This document shows, one piece after another, positions 1 to 8,786 of a DNA stretch of 28,737 bases (positions are counted from its first letter, which is position 1; every line of letters begins with the position of its first letter). The translations under genes were made by a program, and so were the position numbers. The stretch is from Candidatus Thorarchaeota archaeon (lineage in GTDB: Archaea; Asgardarchaeota; Thorarchaeia; Thorarchaeales; Thorarchaeaceae), in NCBI GenBank assembly GCA_016840385.1, contig JAEOSL010000039.1, positions 1-28,737 on the forward strand. Reading direction: 5' to 3'. The notes under the pieces were generated by a model, which worked only from the letters and a program-made list of their open reading frames with translations, searched no databases and was not told the DNA's origin.

Positions 1-42
1 GACCTTTTCTTTTAATGGCTGTATGAAACCTTTTTGATTACA

Positions 43-115
43 AACAGCAACGATGATATTGCTTTCACGGGCGACACCGAGAATAAGCCGCCGTGGCTCA
101 GTAGATAGAGCGACG
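43..115 (+). pseudogene. tRNA-Asn 5' remnant with its upstream region
   Basis: Positions 43-86 match the upstream region of the two other tRNA-Asn copies in the window (1257-1300 and the complement of 8888-8931) with a few substitutions. Positions 87-115 match the tRNA acceptor 5' strand and D-arm (GCCGCCGTGGCTCAG, then a D-loop variant, then GAGCGACGG). After about 115 the anticodon arm no longer matches: it reads GATTGATA where the other copies have GCCTGTTA. No variable loop, T-arm or 3' acceptor strand follows. I read it as a decayed 5' piece left by disruption of a tRNA-Asn gene. A different tRNA with GAT in the anticodon loop was considered, but its stem does not close well and no 3' half is present. 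Confidence 0.7.
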
Positions 116-226
116 GATTGATACTTCCGCATTTTATGAGGTTTGTAGAAGTCTTCTAATTTTGATGCCAAGTTTTTTATTGAATAACAATGTCATATAC
201 TTCTGTTCAATCTCAGAGGTGAGAAT

Positions 227-1147
227 ATGTCTTTCATGGAAGATGTTAAAGTTAGTTTTGGGTTCGCTAAGAAGAACGTGTTGAGTTTTCTTTTGGCAAT
301 TTTTGGTATGTTAATATTAGTGACGATTGTAATCTTTATTGTAATATCACCATTGCTCTTGATGGCGTGGTTAGCAAACCCAACAGATCCGGACGCATTT
401 GGACTTGCCATTTCGGCGTACTTCCAAGGGCTCACCGGCTTTATGGGTTCCAATCCGTTGGCAGGATTGTTTGGAGGTGGCGCAATTGGACTCCTATTCC
501 TTATTCCTTTCGCGGCTATCGGGACTTGGATATTTAGTGCCATTTATGGAATGTCAAATGAAATCATATTGACTGGGGGTACTCATGCAGAGAGTGCATT
601 CGGATACCTTAGGAAAAATATGCTGTCATCTCTTGGCGCTGGAGTGCTCTGGTCACTAGTTCTTTTCGTTCCACTATGGCTTATCGGTCTTGGAGCTACA
701 GCCCTGACTGGTTTCACGTCACTCCCTGCAGGTTGGGGATGGCCTATAGGCATTCTCACTTTCCTCTATGTCTATATCATTGGTGGTTTCCTGATGCTGC
801 ATCTTCCTGCGTCTACAGATGGCAAGAGTGCGCTGGAAAGTCTAAAGACCTCGTTCAGATTGACAAAGGAGAATTTAGTGAGGGTGTTTGGTGCTTGGAC
901 TATCTTCATAGCCCTTATTGTAATCTTCTTTGCACCAATAGCCTTCTATGCCGTCTATTTTGTCGCTCCAGGAGTGATAGACCTCGGTTTTGCCATTACT
1001 ATAGCATGGGCAGCTATTGGGGCCTTCGTGCTCATCCTCTTCGCCCTACCAGCACTGTTTCTGACGTTCATGAGGATATACCTCTCTGTAACAGGCAAAC
1101 TGGGTCAACAAGAGAGTCCAGCTCCACCGGCTAGTCCAGATATCTAA
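227..1147 (+). CDS. Polytopic membrane protein of unknown function (306 aa)
   Basis: The protein is strongly hydrophobic, with about six membrane segments at residues 18-47, 80-105, 133-158, 168-190, 216-245 and 252-282. Between them are short glycine-rich loops, and the C-terminal tail is polar and Pro-rich (SPAPPASPDI). The ATG at 227 is preceded by the strong Shine-Dalgarno site gaggtga at 216-222. It resembles archaeal membrane proteins of the DUF4013/DUF7847 kind in general style, but no diagnostic motif supports naming a family. The gene lies between two 5' tRNA-Asn remnants, so it may be cargo of an integrated element. A hairpin plus T-tract follows its stop. The coding call is secure; the function is unknown. 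Confidence 0.85.
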   Translation: MSFMEDVKVSFGFAKKNVLSFLLAIFGMLILVTIVIFIVISPLLLMAWLANPTDPDAFGLAISAYFQGLTGFMGSNPLAGLFGGGAIGLLFLIPFAAIGTWIFSAIYGMSNEIILTGGTHAESAFGYLRKNMLSSLGAGVLWSLVLFVPLWLIGLGATALTGFTSLPAGWGWPIGILTFLYVYIIGGFLMLHLPASTDGKSALESLKTSFRLTKENLVRVFGAWTIFIALIVIFFAPIAFYAVYFVAPGVIDLGFAITIAWAAIGAFVLILFALPALFLTFMRIYLSVTGKLGQQESPAPPASPDI

Positions 1148-1158
1148 GTACTATTACT

Positions 1159-1199
1159 TGCTCCGACTTCTCAAAGTTGGAGCAACTCTTTTCTTTTTT
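1159..1199 (+). terminator. Hairpin followed by T-rich tract
   Basis: An 11-bp stem (tgctccgactt paired with aagttggagca, one G-U pair) with a 4-nt loop occupies 1159-1184. A T-rich run extends to 1199. It lies 12 nt after the stop of the membrane protein at 227-1147 and would separate that gene from the tRNA-Asn remnant downstream. Confidence 0.6.
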
Positions 1200-1256
1200 G
1201 ATGATCCATAATGCTTCAGGATAATCAAATCATTCTAGTATAATCGTGATAGGTTC

Positions 1257-1300
1257 AACAGCAACGTTAATATTGCTTTCACGGGCGACACCGTAAATAA
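1257..1300 (+). promoter_or_regulatory. Duplicated tRNA-Asn promoter region
   Basis: These 44 nt are almost identical to the complement of 8888-8931, upstream of the complete tRNA-Asn, with one mismatch. They are also clearly related to 43-86. The AT-rich stretch ttaatatt at 1267-1274 is 27-34 nt before tRNA position 1, where an archaeal TATA box would be expected. Conservation in all three copies supports a promoter role. Confidence 0.55.
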
Positions 1301-1384
1301 GCCGCCGTGGCTCAGTTGGTAGAGCGACAGCCTGTTAATTCCTGATCCAATGATTAGGAACCAGACAGTTGTTGGTCGTAGGTT
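1301..1384 (+). pseudogene. Truncated tRNA-Asn(GTT) with one anticodon-loop intron
   Basis: The 5' exon is 1301-1337, with anticodon GTT at 1334-1336. An intron of 29 nt follows (1338-1366) at the canonical 37/38 position, with a 9-bp hairpin (ttcctgatc/gattaggaa, loop caat). The 3' exon resumes at 1367 with A38, anticodon stem GTTGT, variable loop TGGTC, T-stem GTAGG and the first two T-loop bases. Homology then stops at about 1384, and the rest of the T-arm and the 3' acceptor strand are missing. Exon bases equal those of the complete minus-strand copy (8724-8887), but this copy lacks that copy's intron at 43/44 and has an unrelated anticodon intron sequence. It cannot give a mature tRNA by itself. 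The break in the T-loop is the likely site of an insertion; the matching 3' pieces lie more than 11.9 kb downstream. Confidence 0.85.
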
Positions 1385-1737
1385 GTTTTTGTACTAGATT
1401 TTCACATTACTCATAGTGCTGTTGAACAATATGCTTGGTTTTCTATTCCATTTACCTTAGCTGAGTAGAAACTGCTTGAGAAGAATGTATAGAATCGAAT
1501 GCCAAAAATTCGTTTGAAAATACTATAAAAACTGCAATATGAGGCCTTCACCTATTGCAGAAGTCCAACATGAGATGCGTTGTTCTGGAAATATGACCTC
1601 ATAGCATTCCTTTAGCGTCTTAGCAAATATACAATCATCTAGGCTTGGATTCCACTTCTCGTGTTTGACTTCTTGCCTTCTAGATATATTCTTGATACTT
1701 TTTGATAGTAGTATTGCTATGTAATGAGATGATATTG
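1385..1737. other. Intergenic stretch without a recognisable gene
   Basis: This AT-rich stretch lies between the broken tRNA-Asn and the leader ORF of the ATPase operon. I see no credible coding sequence in it and no match to the tRNA 3' end. An AT-rich block around 1681-1690 (tagatatatt) lies about 50 nt before the leader ORF and could hold the operon promoter. Confidence 0.4.
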
Positions 1738-1869
1738 ATGGTAGAATCCCAACATAGCATCCGATTTGAACATGCTCGAAAGACTCTGCTCAGAAAACAC
1801 CTCACAAGAAAAAACTCTGCTGATAGTCAAAATGAAACTAAAAATGAAGAGAGGGATAATAAGATATGA
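1738..1869 (+). CDS. Putative 43-aa leader peptide of the ATPase operon
   Basis: The ATG at 1738 opens a 43-residue frame starting MVESQHSIRFEHARKTLLRK. It is basic in the first half and rich in N, E and K at the end. Its TGA at 1867-1869 overlaps the ATG of the ATPase gene (1866) in an ATGA junction, the same overlap that joins the ATPase to the next gene. A gagatga sequence 5 nt before the ATG resembles the gaggtga site used at 227. The overlap is what supports it. It could be a small gene, a translational-coupling leader or chance. No domain is recognised. Confidence 0.4.
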   Translation: MVESQHSIRFEHARKTLLRKHLTRKNSADSQNETKNEERDNKI

Positions 1870-4800
1870 ACAATACAGAAGAGAATGAATCATCCTCTTT
1901 CTGGACTAATGTCATTATTGCGCTCATTCTAGCTGTTATTCTTACATTGATTGTTTCTCCTATAATCACACTGGTTCCATGGGTGCCCCACGATTGGCAT
2001 TTTCCAGCACTCACATTTGTAGGAATCCCCTTCTTTCTCGGATTTGGTATTTATCTTGTGAGTAAAAACACACAATTCTCTTCCTATTCCTTTGCACTGG
2101 GAATAATGATTGAGATAGGTTTCGTTGCCTTAGCAACATTCCTTGTCCTCTATGCAACTCCACTCCCAATTTTTGGTAATGCCCTTAATGCTACAGGACT
2201 AGTAGCGATAGTAATTGTATTTCTATTCGTGTTTTTCCGGTTACGATCAACTGAACAAAACGTTGTAAAAACCAATCCAATAACAACGTCTTCAAAGTCC
2301 CTTACAGAACAAAAGCAGTCTATTCAGAGATTATTCATGCAGAAAAGGTCTGAAATAGTACTCGCACTGGAGCTCGTAGAGGAACCCCATGACTACATCT
2401 TTTCAGACAGTGAAGAGAAACCCTCAAGCCATATCCAACGATTCTCGGGTATCGTACGGGCTCTCTTCTCAACTCCATACTCAATTTGTTATCAGCAGCT
2501 TAATTCCAAAACTAGAGTCTATTTTACAACATGGTCTAATGATGAGACCCAACTCAGCCATCAGAGAACTGTACTACTTGATGCAATTCAGTACAGTTTA
2601 CCGAAGTTCAAGTTTAGAGTTCTAGAAACATTCACTGGAATTGAACTAAAGGAACACGAGAAGGGGTCTGCAGCAATCATTACAGGAGTCCCACTTTCAG
2701 TTGATGACGAATCACAGACAAAAGACCCCCTTGAGAATATCGTAGGAGTATTACGAGAGCTTGAGAATGGTATCTTTCAGGTCTTTGTCGAACCTGTGAA
2801 AATGAGCAAGTCCAAACTAAAGAAACTTGAAGACAAGTACAAGAGTGAGGTGATGCGCTCAGAGACAGTCATCTCCCAAGAGCGCACTGGATTGCTTCAG
2901 AAGGGGCAACAGGAATCTCGAACCGCTGTGGATATGAAAGCAAAGAAGAGGGCGGATATTCTGGACCGCCAGATCAAACGTCTCTCTGAATCAAACCTGT
3001 ATAAGACCACAGTCACAGCAGTCTCTTGGGGATCTGATATCACTAAGGCCGACATAAATGCACGTAGAATGGCAATAGCTCTCATTGGAGCACTAAGACC
3101 GGATAGTGACAAAGAGCCGTTACAAGTGGAATATACAACCAAGAAGAAAGACATTGAGCGATTGATGAAAGGACTCCCTGTTGGAAAGTCAACCATTCTT
3201 ACCGCTGGGGAGGTCACAAATTACTGTAGACTGACTCGAAGAGACCTCGGATTGAGTATAACCAAACGTGAGAAGTTCTCATCGGGGATGAAAGAACATC
3301 ATGAACCAACAGAATCTAGAGGATCACAAACACAGAAAGTGACATCCGTGGTAGCAACCAGAGTTGATTGGACCAAACGGGTCCCAGATATCTATCTGGG
3401 TCATCCTATTGATGAGAGTGGAAAGATTCTGCCCAAATCATATGTCACATGTGATATCAACTTCCTCAAGATGCATTGTGTAGTGATGGGGCATACACAA
3501 TCTGGTAAGTCAACGACATTACGCTCTATTTTTGGTCAAACGGTCACACTCGGTGCAAATCCAATCATGTTCAATCCTGTAAAGAGCTATGAGGCTCGTC
3601 TGATGTTGCATCTCTTCAAAGACATTCGTATCTTCACATGTGGTAGAGCCGACCTCTTCAATCTCCTATTCAACCTCTGGAATCCACCATTGAATGTTCC
3701 CCTCTCGAAATGGGTGGATCGAGTGGTTCAAGCATGGACCCTCTGGTTGCCCAATGATCCAGTAATTTCAATGCACTTTGAAAAAGTAGTATATGCAATG
3801 TACAAGAGGTGTCGATGGAACATCAAGACAAATCGTAAGGGACGACCAATTCTCATCACTGACCTGATCGACACGTTAGAAGAAGAACAGAAGAAACTCC
3901 AATATGGTGAAGAGGTTTCAAGCAATATCTTCGGTGCTTTGGTCGAACGTATCAAGTTGATTATGAGGAAACACAAACTAGTCAGTATATTCAATACAAA
4001 GACTGGAATTACTGTGGCTGAACTCTTAGCCCATCCTACCATCATTGACATGGATGCTCTCTCCAAGCATGATAAGACCCTCCTCATGGGGATTCTAACC
4101 GCTGCAATCTGTGAGTATAAGCTAGCGAATCCCACAGAAGAATTAACTAACGTGCTTATCCTCGATGAAGCTCATTATCTTCTTGGGAAAGAAAGTGCCA
4201 GTGGAGAGGCATACTCAGGAGCTCAGCTTCAGGCAATTAGTGCATTCACTGAGATGCTTCGTGTAGTGGGTGGAACTGGGCTTGGAGTGATAATTGCGGA
4301 CCAATCACCAACATCTCTTGTTCCAGAGGTCATGAAGATCGTTGTGAACATGATAATCCATGCACTTCCAAGCAAAGAGGATAGAGAGCTAGTCGGGAAT
4401 TACACGCGATGTACAGAAGCTCAGATTGATCACATTGCCGGGATGCAGCCTGGAGAGGCCGTTGTGTATCTACAGCATGAAGGCACTCCTAAGAATGTGA
4501 AGATGTTCCAACTTGACCGATTCGTTGTGGGGGGAATATCAAAAGAACCTGTAAGCGATAAAGCAGTAGCGGAACATATGGAGAAGATAGGCAAGGACCA
4601 TCCAGAGCTAATAGATGCTGTAGAAATTTCTGATGAATATGACACTCAACCAGAACCAACGAAGAACGAACCTAAGATTGAACCAAGTAGGGATGACAAA
4701 GAACCAATGGAAAAACTCCTAGAGAGGTTTCCGCAAAAGCTCCAGAACCGAATAGCTGAGGCTGTTACACATCCAACTTTCGAGAAATTCTGGGAAGAGT

Positions 4801-4988
4801 GTCTGGAGAAGGAAGATGTCAACACACTGACGAGTCTGATATACAAGATCTCAGAGAAGAGTGGAGATGGGAGCTATTATTCTCACATGATAGTCCTATA
4901 TTATCTAGTTGAGGAGTATGGTTGTGTGGATAATCAACATGTCTTTGAAGGAATTGTTCAGATAATTGATGGAGAAGCTGTTAGATGA
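1866..4988 (+). CDS. Membrane-anchored HerA/VirB4-like DNA-translocase ATPase (1040 aa)
   Basis: The N-terminus (about residues 12-125) has four membrane segments. A soluble region (about 150-440) follows. It ends in a segment (about 440-470, with ILTAGEVTNYCRLTRRDLGL) resembling the conserved stretch before the P-loop in conjugative ATPases. The RecA-like domain has Walker A GHTQSGKST at residues 542-550 and Walker B VLILDEAH with D767/E768. The C-terminus (about 900-1040) is a Pro/Glu-rich linker and a helical tail. By family knowledge, HerA/VirB4/TraG-type ATPases are hexameric pumps of DNA or protein, and the membrane anchor favours a conjugation-like or DNA-pumping role over cytosolic end resection. 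The stop overlaps the next gene as ATGA, so the two products probably act together. The ATPase class is secure; the substrate is inferred. Confidence 0.85.
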   Translation: MNNTEENESSSFWTNVIIALILAVILTLIVSPIITLVPWVPHDWHFPALTFVGIPFFLGFGIYLVSKNTQFSSYSFALGIMIEIGFVALATFLVLYATPLPIFGNALNATGLVAIVIVFLFVFFRLRSTEQNVVKTNPITTSSKSLTEQKQSIQRLFMQKRSEIVLALELVEEPHDYIFSDSEEKPSSHIQRFSGIVRALFSTPYSICYQQLNSKTRVYFTTWSNDETQLSHQRTVLLDAIQYSLPKFKFRVLETFTGIELKEHEKGSAAIITGVPLSVDDESQTKDPLENIVGVLRELENGIFQVFVEPVKMSKSKLKKLEDKYKSEVMRSETVISQERTGLLQKGQQESRTAVDMKAKKRADILDRQIKRLSESNLYKTTVTAVSWGSDITKADINARRMAIALIGALRPDSDKEPLQVEYTTKKKDIERLMKGLPVGKSTILTAGEVTNYCRLTRRDLGLSITKREKFSSGMKEHHEPTESRGSQTQKVTSVVATRVDWTKRVPDIYLGHPIDESGKILPKSYVTCDINFLKMHCVVMGHTQSGKSTTLRSIFGQTVTLGANPIMFNPVKSYEARLMLHLFKDIRIFTCGRADLFNLLFNLWNPPLNVPLSKWVDRVVQAWTLWLPNDPVISMHFEKVVYAMYKRCRWNIKTNRKGRPILITDLIDTLEEEQKKLQYGEEVSSNIFGALVERIKLIMRKHKLVSIFNTKTGITVAELLAHPTIIDMDALSKHDKTLLMGILTAAICEYKLANPTEELTNVLILDEAHYLLGKESASGEAYSGAQLQAISAFTEMLRVVGGTGLGVIIADQSPTSLVPEVMKIVVNMIIHALPSKEDRELVGNYTRCTEAQIDHIAGMQPGEAVVYLQHEGTPKNVKMFQLDRFVVGGISKEPVSDKAVAEHMEKIGKDHPELIDAVEISDEYDTQPEPTKNEPKIEPSRDDKEPMEKLLERFPQKLQNRIAEAVTHPTFEKFWEECLEKEDVNTLTSLIYKISEKSGDGSYYSHMIVLYYLVEEYGCVDNQHVFEGIVQIIDGEAVR

Positions 4989-7900
4989 CCAGAGAGGGAA
5001 GGGAGTACGGTCGTCGAAAGAGAGAAGGCACTGATGAGGAAACAGACCGGATAGTGCGCGAAACCATAGATGAAATGCGAAAAGAGATGGAGGAAATGGA
5101 GAACCCTGAACAAAGGGAACTCCCCGAACAGACCTATTGTCCCGAGAAGGTTGTGCGAGAGGCTATAGATGAAGTAGTAAGAGAAACAGCAGAACGACAA
5201 AGACTCAAAGAGCAGCAAGAGTCGGAAAAGGAAGAACCCAAAGAAACGAAAGAAAAAGTGAAGGAAATCCCAGAAGAATGGGATGTTGACCGCTGTGTGA
5301 GAGAAACTATTCAAGAAATCGAGATAGAACGGGAGAGATTGCACGAAGAACGCGAAAAAGCAGAGATGGAGAAAGAGGAACAGCGCGATGCATCCCGTGA
5401 AGTGAGAAAGGAAACCGCAGAAAAGGATAATCTCGAGGACTATGAGGAAGAGATCAAGAAAGGGTTTGAGAAACACGGAATTGATCCAGAGGATCTGGAG
5501 GAGCGCTGGAGAAAGAAGTTCGAGGAGGAAGTCAAGAAAGAACTAGGGGAAGAGAGAGAATCAAAGAAAGAAACTGAAGGAAAAGAGGATGATGAATCTG
5601 CGGGAAGTGAGAGAGCTGTAGAAGGTCGTTATTACTATGATGATGGAAGTGGACAGGTCTACGAGGTGCAGATGGACTCCAAAGAGAGTTCTGGTTCTGA
5701 AACTGAATCCAAAACTGAAGTAGAAGATGTTCAAGAAGAACCACCAACTAAACAACATGAGAATACAGAATCGAAGAAATCCTCTGGTGAGATTGAACCA
5801 GAGAAAGTGACACCCACACAAGAAACCGAGGATGTTGTAGAAGAGAAATCGAGGAAAGAAGTAAGACCTGAACAGGAAGAAATCCCCAGGGTAGAAAATA
5901 AAGAAATCAAACAAGAGAAGAAGGAAACGACCAAGGAATCAGTTGAAACGCCTTCAGAAGAACACGACGAACACACCCCAGAAACTAGCCAAACTCCGGA
6001 AAAAGGCAGAGAAGAGCCAAGTTCCTCTCCCGAAACCAACACGAAACGAAAACAAGAAGGTACAGAGTCCGAAGAATCACAGGATACCGAAGAGAATATA
6101 GAAGAAAATAGTGAGTCGAGAGAGAAGGAGATTTGGACCGAATATGAGGTGAAATATGGCTCTCTGGAGGATGAGAACTATAAGAGAGCACTCCGCGAGA
6201 TCAAGGATTTACTCCCAGAAGAGGAGCAAGAGAAATTCAATGAATCCGTCAGAGAAAAAGTACAGACAGTGGAGGACTTTAAAGAACTAGCAAGAAAACA
6301 CGGGCTTGATGAAATCCTTGAAGATGAAGAAGTAATGGAGGAGATTCGAAACTATCTGAAAGTCAGACGTACTCTGGAACAAGAATCTGACACTGACATT
6401 GAAAAATTAGCAGAAGAGATGGAGATTGATGCAGAGTTGGCTGAAGAATGGAGTAGAGGGGAATCAGAGCCATACTCTCTCAAGAAGCTGCTGAATCTTG
6501 AGGCCTACCATATGTTGGACGAAATAATCAGGAACTATCGGGAGCAGATCTTCCCTGAATCCAAAGACGATTTGGAGAGTATTCTTGAATCAGACTCCGA
6601 ACACAAAGCAGACACATTCTTCGAACTAGAACGAGATGATGCTATTGCCTACGTTGAGATTATGGCAATGCGACGACGAGGTGAAATTGAGAGGAGAATT
6701 CGGAATGGTCGCGAGGTCTATAGTCGCAAACAAATTATGGAGTTGAGTAAGAAATATGATATATCTGTGCAGGAGATCATCTCGTGGCTTCGAGGAGAGC
6801 AAGTTCACCCATTAGTTAGGAAAATTAGCTCAAAGAAACAAAATCAAGCAAAGACCACTTTCAAAGCAGATAGGCAAATTGAATCAAAGACCCGTACTCA
6901 ATTAGAAACAGCCTATTCCAGTCTCTATTACTATTTTCGTGATGGAAAATTATTCGAAGAATACATCAATGATGTGGAGAGGATCTTAGGGCTTCCGCAA
7001 GAAAATCGAAAAGAATTAGTGAAGACTCTTCAGGAATTTGCACCTCAACTATTCATAGAACCAGTATATGACGCCTGTATTAATTATGGACTCAAACGTA
7101 TCCGCGGCGATTTCATCGCTCTGATGAATAGTATTTCTGGAAAAAACCTATCCAATCTTGATGGCAAAATATCAAAGCTGACTAAGCCAAGTGGAAGAGG
7201 AGGGATTAAAAATCCGAGATTTCCAGAGGGTGAAAAATTTGAAGTAGCTCTAGCCCGACTTACAGCAATAGCAGTGAGTGATTGTCATCTTAAACCAAAT
7301 GGAACCTTGGAATATGCAGAATCTGAAATAAGCAGAATCAAGATAGTTGAGAGAGATTTGCAGGTGTGGGGAGATATCACGCTAAATCCCAAGAAGCGGG
7401 ATAATGAAAATCTGTACCTCTCGTACTTCCCTACCCCATTAGGAGTAATGTTAATGCATTTTGGTATTCCTTCAGGTGACAAATCTGTCCAAAATCTAGG
7501 ACTTTTTCCTGCATTCAATGGATTTTCAGTGAGAGCAAAATGTGCGTTGATGGAAGATTTGATCCCTCAAGATGGAACTATAAGTGGAAAGAAAGTGCAG
7601 TGGACCCATACGAATGTTCTTGATGCTGCTGACAAAGCTGAAACCTATGGAATCAGACCGAAAGTCGAGAAACGGGAGATTGATTTTATTAAAAATTATG
7701 GAAAAAGGGAAAAACAAAGTTGGGTGCTCAATTATGGTACATTAAAAGAACTGAGAAACTCGAAATCTGATAAGATTAGAAACATTGCACGATTCTTGTG
7801 GAAGTGTGTACATGATAATCCCAATAGACTAATTCTTGATCAAATTGAAGTTGTGAAGAGTCTAGGAATTAGATATCAAAGAAAACCATATGCGATTCGC

Positions 7901-8119
7901 TATCATAAAAGAACTCGTCGCGTTTCTGTTGCTTGGACTGCTGAGCCTGTAACAATACTCGAATCGATAAAATTGGGAATGATTGCACCTCCCAATGATG
8001 TGGTCAAAAAGAAGATTGTGAAGGAAATTATAAAGAATCATCCGAAATATGTTGAGGAGGCAATTAGTCATTTGGGTAGTCACGAAGTTGAAGTAGACAA
8101 ATGGTGGGAAGATGAATAA
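4985..8119 (+). CDS. Giant coiled-coil protein with HTH-like segments and C-terminal LAGLIDADG-like domain (1044 aa)
   Basis: Residues 1-420 are extremely rich in E, K and R with little hydrophobic content, so long coiled coil or disorder is expected. Three copies of a short motif (RIVRETIDE at 22-30, KVVREAIDE at 55-63, RCVRETIQE near 101) start this region. Two segments look like helix-turn-helix: residues 472-492 (LAEEMEIDAELAEEWSRGE) and 581-610 (ISVQEIISWLRGEQVHPL). Residues 740-900 look like a LAGLIDADG homing-endonuclease fold, with a first motif LTAIAVSDCH (D766) and a second motif ALMEDLIPQDGTIS (D863), about 97 residues apart as in the family. The motifs are degenerate, so DNA binding without cleavage is possible. 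The gene overlaps its neighbours on both sides (ATGA, TAATG). The domain call is from motif reading only. Confidence 0.75.
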   Translation: MTREGREYGRRKREGTDEETDRIVRETIDEMRKEMEEMENPEQRELPEQTYCPEKVVREAIDEVVRETAERQRLKEQQESEKEEPKETKEKVKEIPEEWDVDRCVRETIQEIEIERERLHEEREKAEMEKEEQRDASREVRKETAEKDNLEDYEEEIKKGFEKHGIDPEDLEERWRKKFEEEVKKELGEERESKKETEGKEDDESAGSERAVEGRYYYDDGSGQVYEVQMDSKESSGSETESKTEVEDVQEEPPTKQHENTESKKSSGEIEPEKVTPTQETEDVVEEKSRKEVRPEQEEIPRVENKEIKQEKKETTKESVETPSEEHDEHTPETSQTPEKGREEPSSSPETNTKRKQEGTESEESQDTEENIEENSESREKEIWTEYEVKYGSLEDENYKRALREIKDLLPEEEQEKFNESVREKVQTVEDFKELARKHGLDEILEDEEVMEEIRNYLKVRRTLEQESDTDIEKLAEEMEIDAELAEEWSRGESEPYSLKKLLNLEAYHMLDEIIRNYREQIFPESKDDLESILESDSEHKADTFFELERDDAIAYVEIMAMRRRGEIERRIRNGREVYSRKQIMELSKKYDISVQEIISWLRGEQVHPLVRKISSKKQNQAKTTFKADRQIESKTRTQLETAYSSLYYYFRDGKLFEEYINDVERILGLPQENRKELVKTLQEFAPQLFIEPVYDACINYGLKRIRGDFIALMNSISGKNLSNLDGKISKLTKPSGRGGIKNPRFPEGEKFEVALARLTAIAVSDCHLKPNGTLEYAESEISRIKIVERDLQVWGDITLNPKKRDNENLYLSYFPTPLGVMLMHFGIPSGDKSVQNLGLFPAFNGFSVRAKCALMEDLIPQDGTISGKKVQWTHTNVLDAADKAETYGIRPKVEKREIDFIKNYGKREKQSWVLNYGTLKELRNSKSDKIRNIARFLWKCVHDNPNRLILDQIEVVKSLGIRYQRKPYAIRYHKRTRRVSVAWTAEPVTILESIKLGMIAPPNDVVKKKIVKEIIKNHPKYVEEAISHLGSHEVEVDKWWEDE

Positions 8120-8676
8120 TGAACACAACTGAAGCTATCACTGTTCTCATTGAATTACTGGATATTGAGGAAACAAAACAGATACCTCTGAGAAGGTTAG
8201 TGCCTAAGCTTCAAACTCACTTGGACACTAGTACAGACGCAAGTACGATTATTGAATATGCGTTGGACAATTGGATTGTCGACAAGATTCTTGACTATGA
8301 TGATAGCTCTGAAGAATCAATAGGAAGACCCGTGTGGTTCATCCGCCTCCTGAGTGAAAAAGATACTGAAACCCTCCGTAATCTTTCTGATGCGAATAAG
8401 GCTTTCTTGAAGATGCTTCGTAATTCAAATGAAGAAGAGAATCGTGGCGCGATTCGTGCAGATGATGTTCTGAGAGCATTGAGAGAAGAGGGATATGAAA
8501 TAGAATTTACCCCAAATATTCCAAGCAAAACAGATGAATGTTACAGATTTGATAATGATGAATCTACCCTTTTCTGTTATCTGATCCCAGAGGATGAAAA
8601 AACTGAGGAATATCTAGCAGGACTGAGAGAACTTGATGAAAAGAACCGCAGGCGATTGGGTCGTATGGGGTATTGA
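8119..8676 (+). CDS. Small acidic protein of unknown function (185 aa), third gene of the ATPase operon
   Basis: The ATG at 8119 overlaps the stop of the coiled-coil gene as TAATG, so it is translationally coupled to it. The protein is acidic and mostly helical. Residues 1-60 are a helical bundle-like segment, and residues 108-130 (AIRADDVLRALREEGYEIEF) resemble a small winged-helix or adaptor helix. There is no signal peptide and no membrane segment. I do not recognise a family. Its place suggests a partner or regulator of the ATPase/LAGLIDADG-like pair. About 48 nt after its stop comes the 3' end of the minus-strand tRNA-Asn. Confidence 0.75.
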   Translation: MNTTEAITVLIELLDIEETKQIPLRRLVPKLQTHLDTSTDASTIIEYALDNWIVDKILDYDDSSEESIGRPVWFIRLLSEKDTETLRNLSDANKAFLKMLRNSNEEENRGAIRADDVLRALREEGYEIEFTPNIPSKTDECYRFDNDESTLFCYLIPEDEKTEEYLAGLRELDEKNRRRLGRMGY

Positions 8677-8741
8677 ATCATCTATGATACTGATGAGTGT
8701 AATAAAATTAACCATTGTTAATATGGCGCCGCCGGTAGGGT

Positions 8742-8771
8742 TTTCTATCGACCACGAAATGAAGTCGATCC
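8742..8771 (-). other. tRNA-Asn intron 3 (T-loop, position 58/59)
   Basis: This 30-nt intron lies inside the T-loop with a perfect 6-bp stem atcgac/gtcgat and the loop sequence catttcgtgg shared with intron 2. Removing it restores the T-loop TTCGAAC and the T-stem GTAGG/CCTAC. Confidence 0.78.
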
Positions 8772-8786
8772 TCGAACCTACGACCA

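Noticed and set aside
87..140. Possible tRNA-Ile with anticodon GAT
   Set aside because: The anticodon stem does not close properly and no variable loop, T-arm or 3' acceptor strand follows; the upstream part matches tRNA-Asn copies.
676..1134. 152-aa open frame in another frame
   Set aside because: It lies wholly inside the membrane protein gene, whose hydrophobic pattern and ribosome site are convincing.
4958..6191. Several long minus-strand open frames rich in F, L and S
   Set aside because: They are the antisense of the E/K-rich coiled-coil gene; GAA/GAG codons give TTC/CTC on the other strand, and stops become rare.
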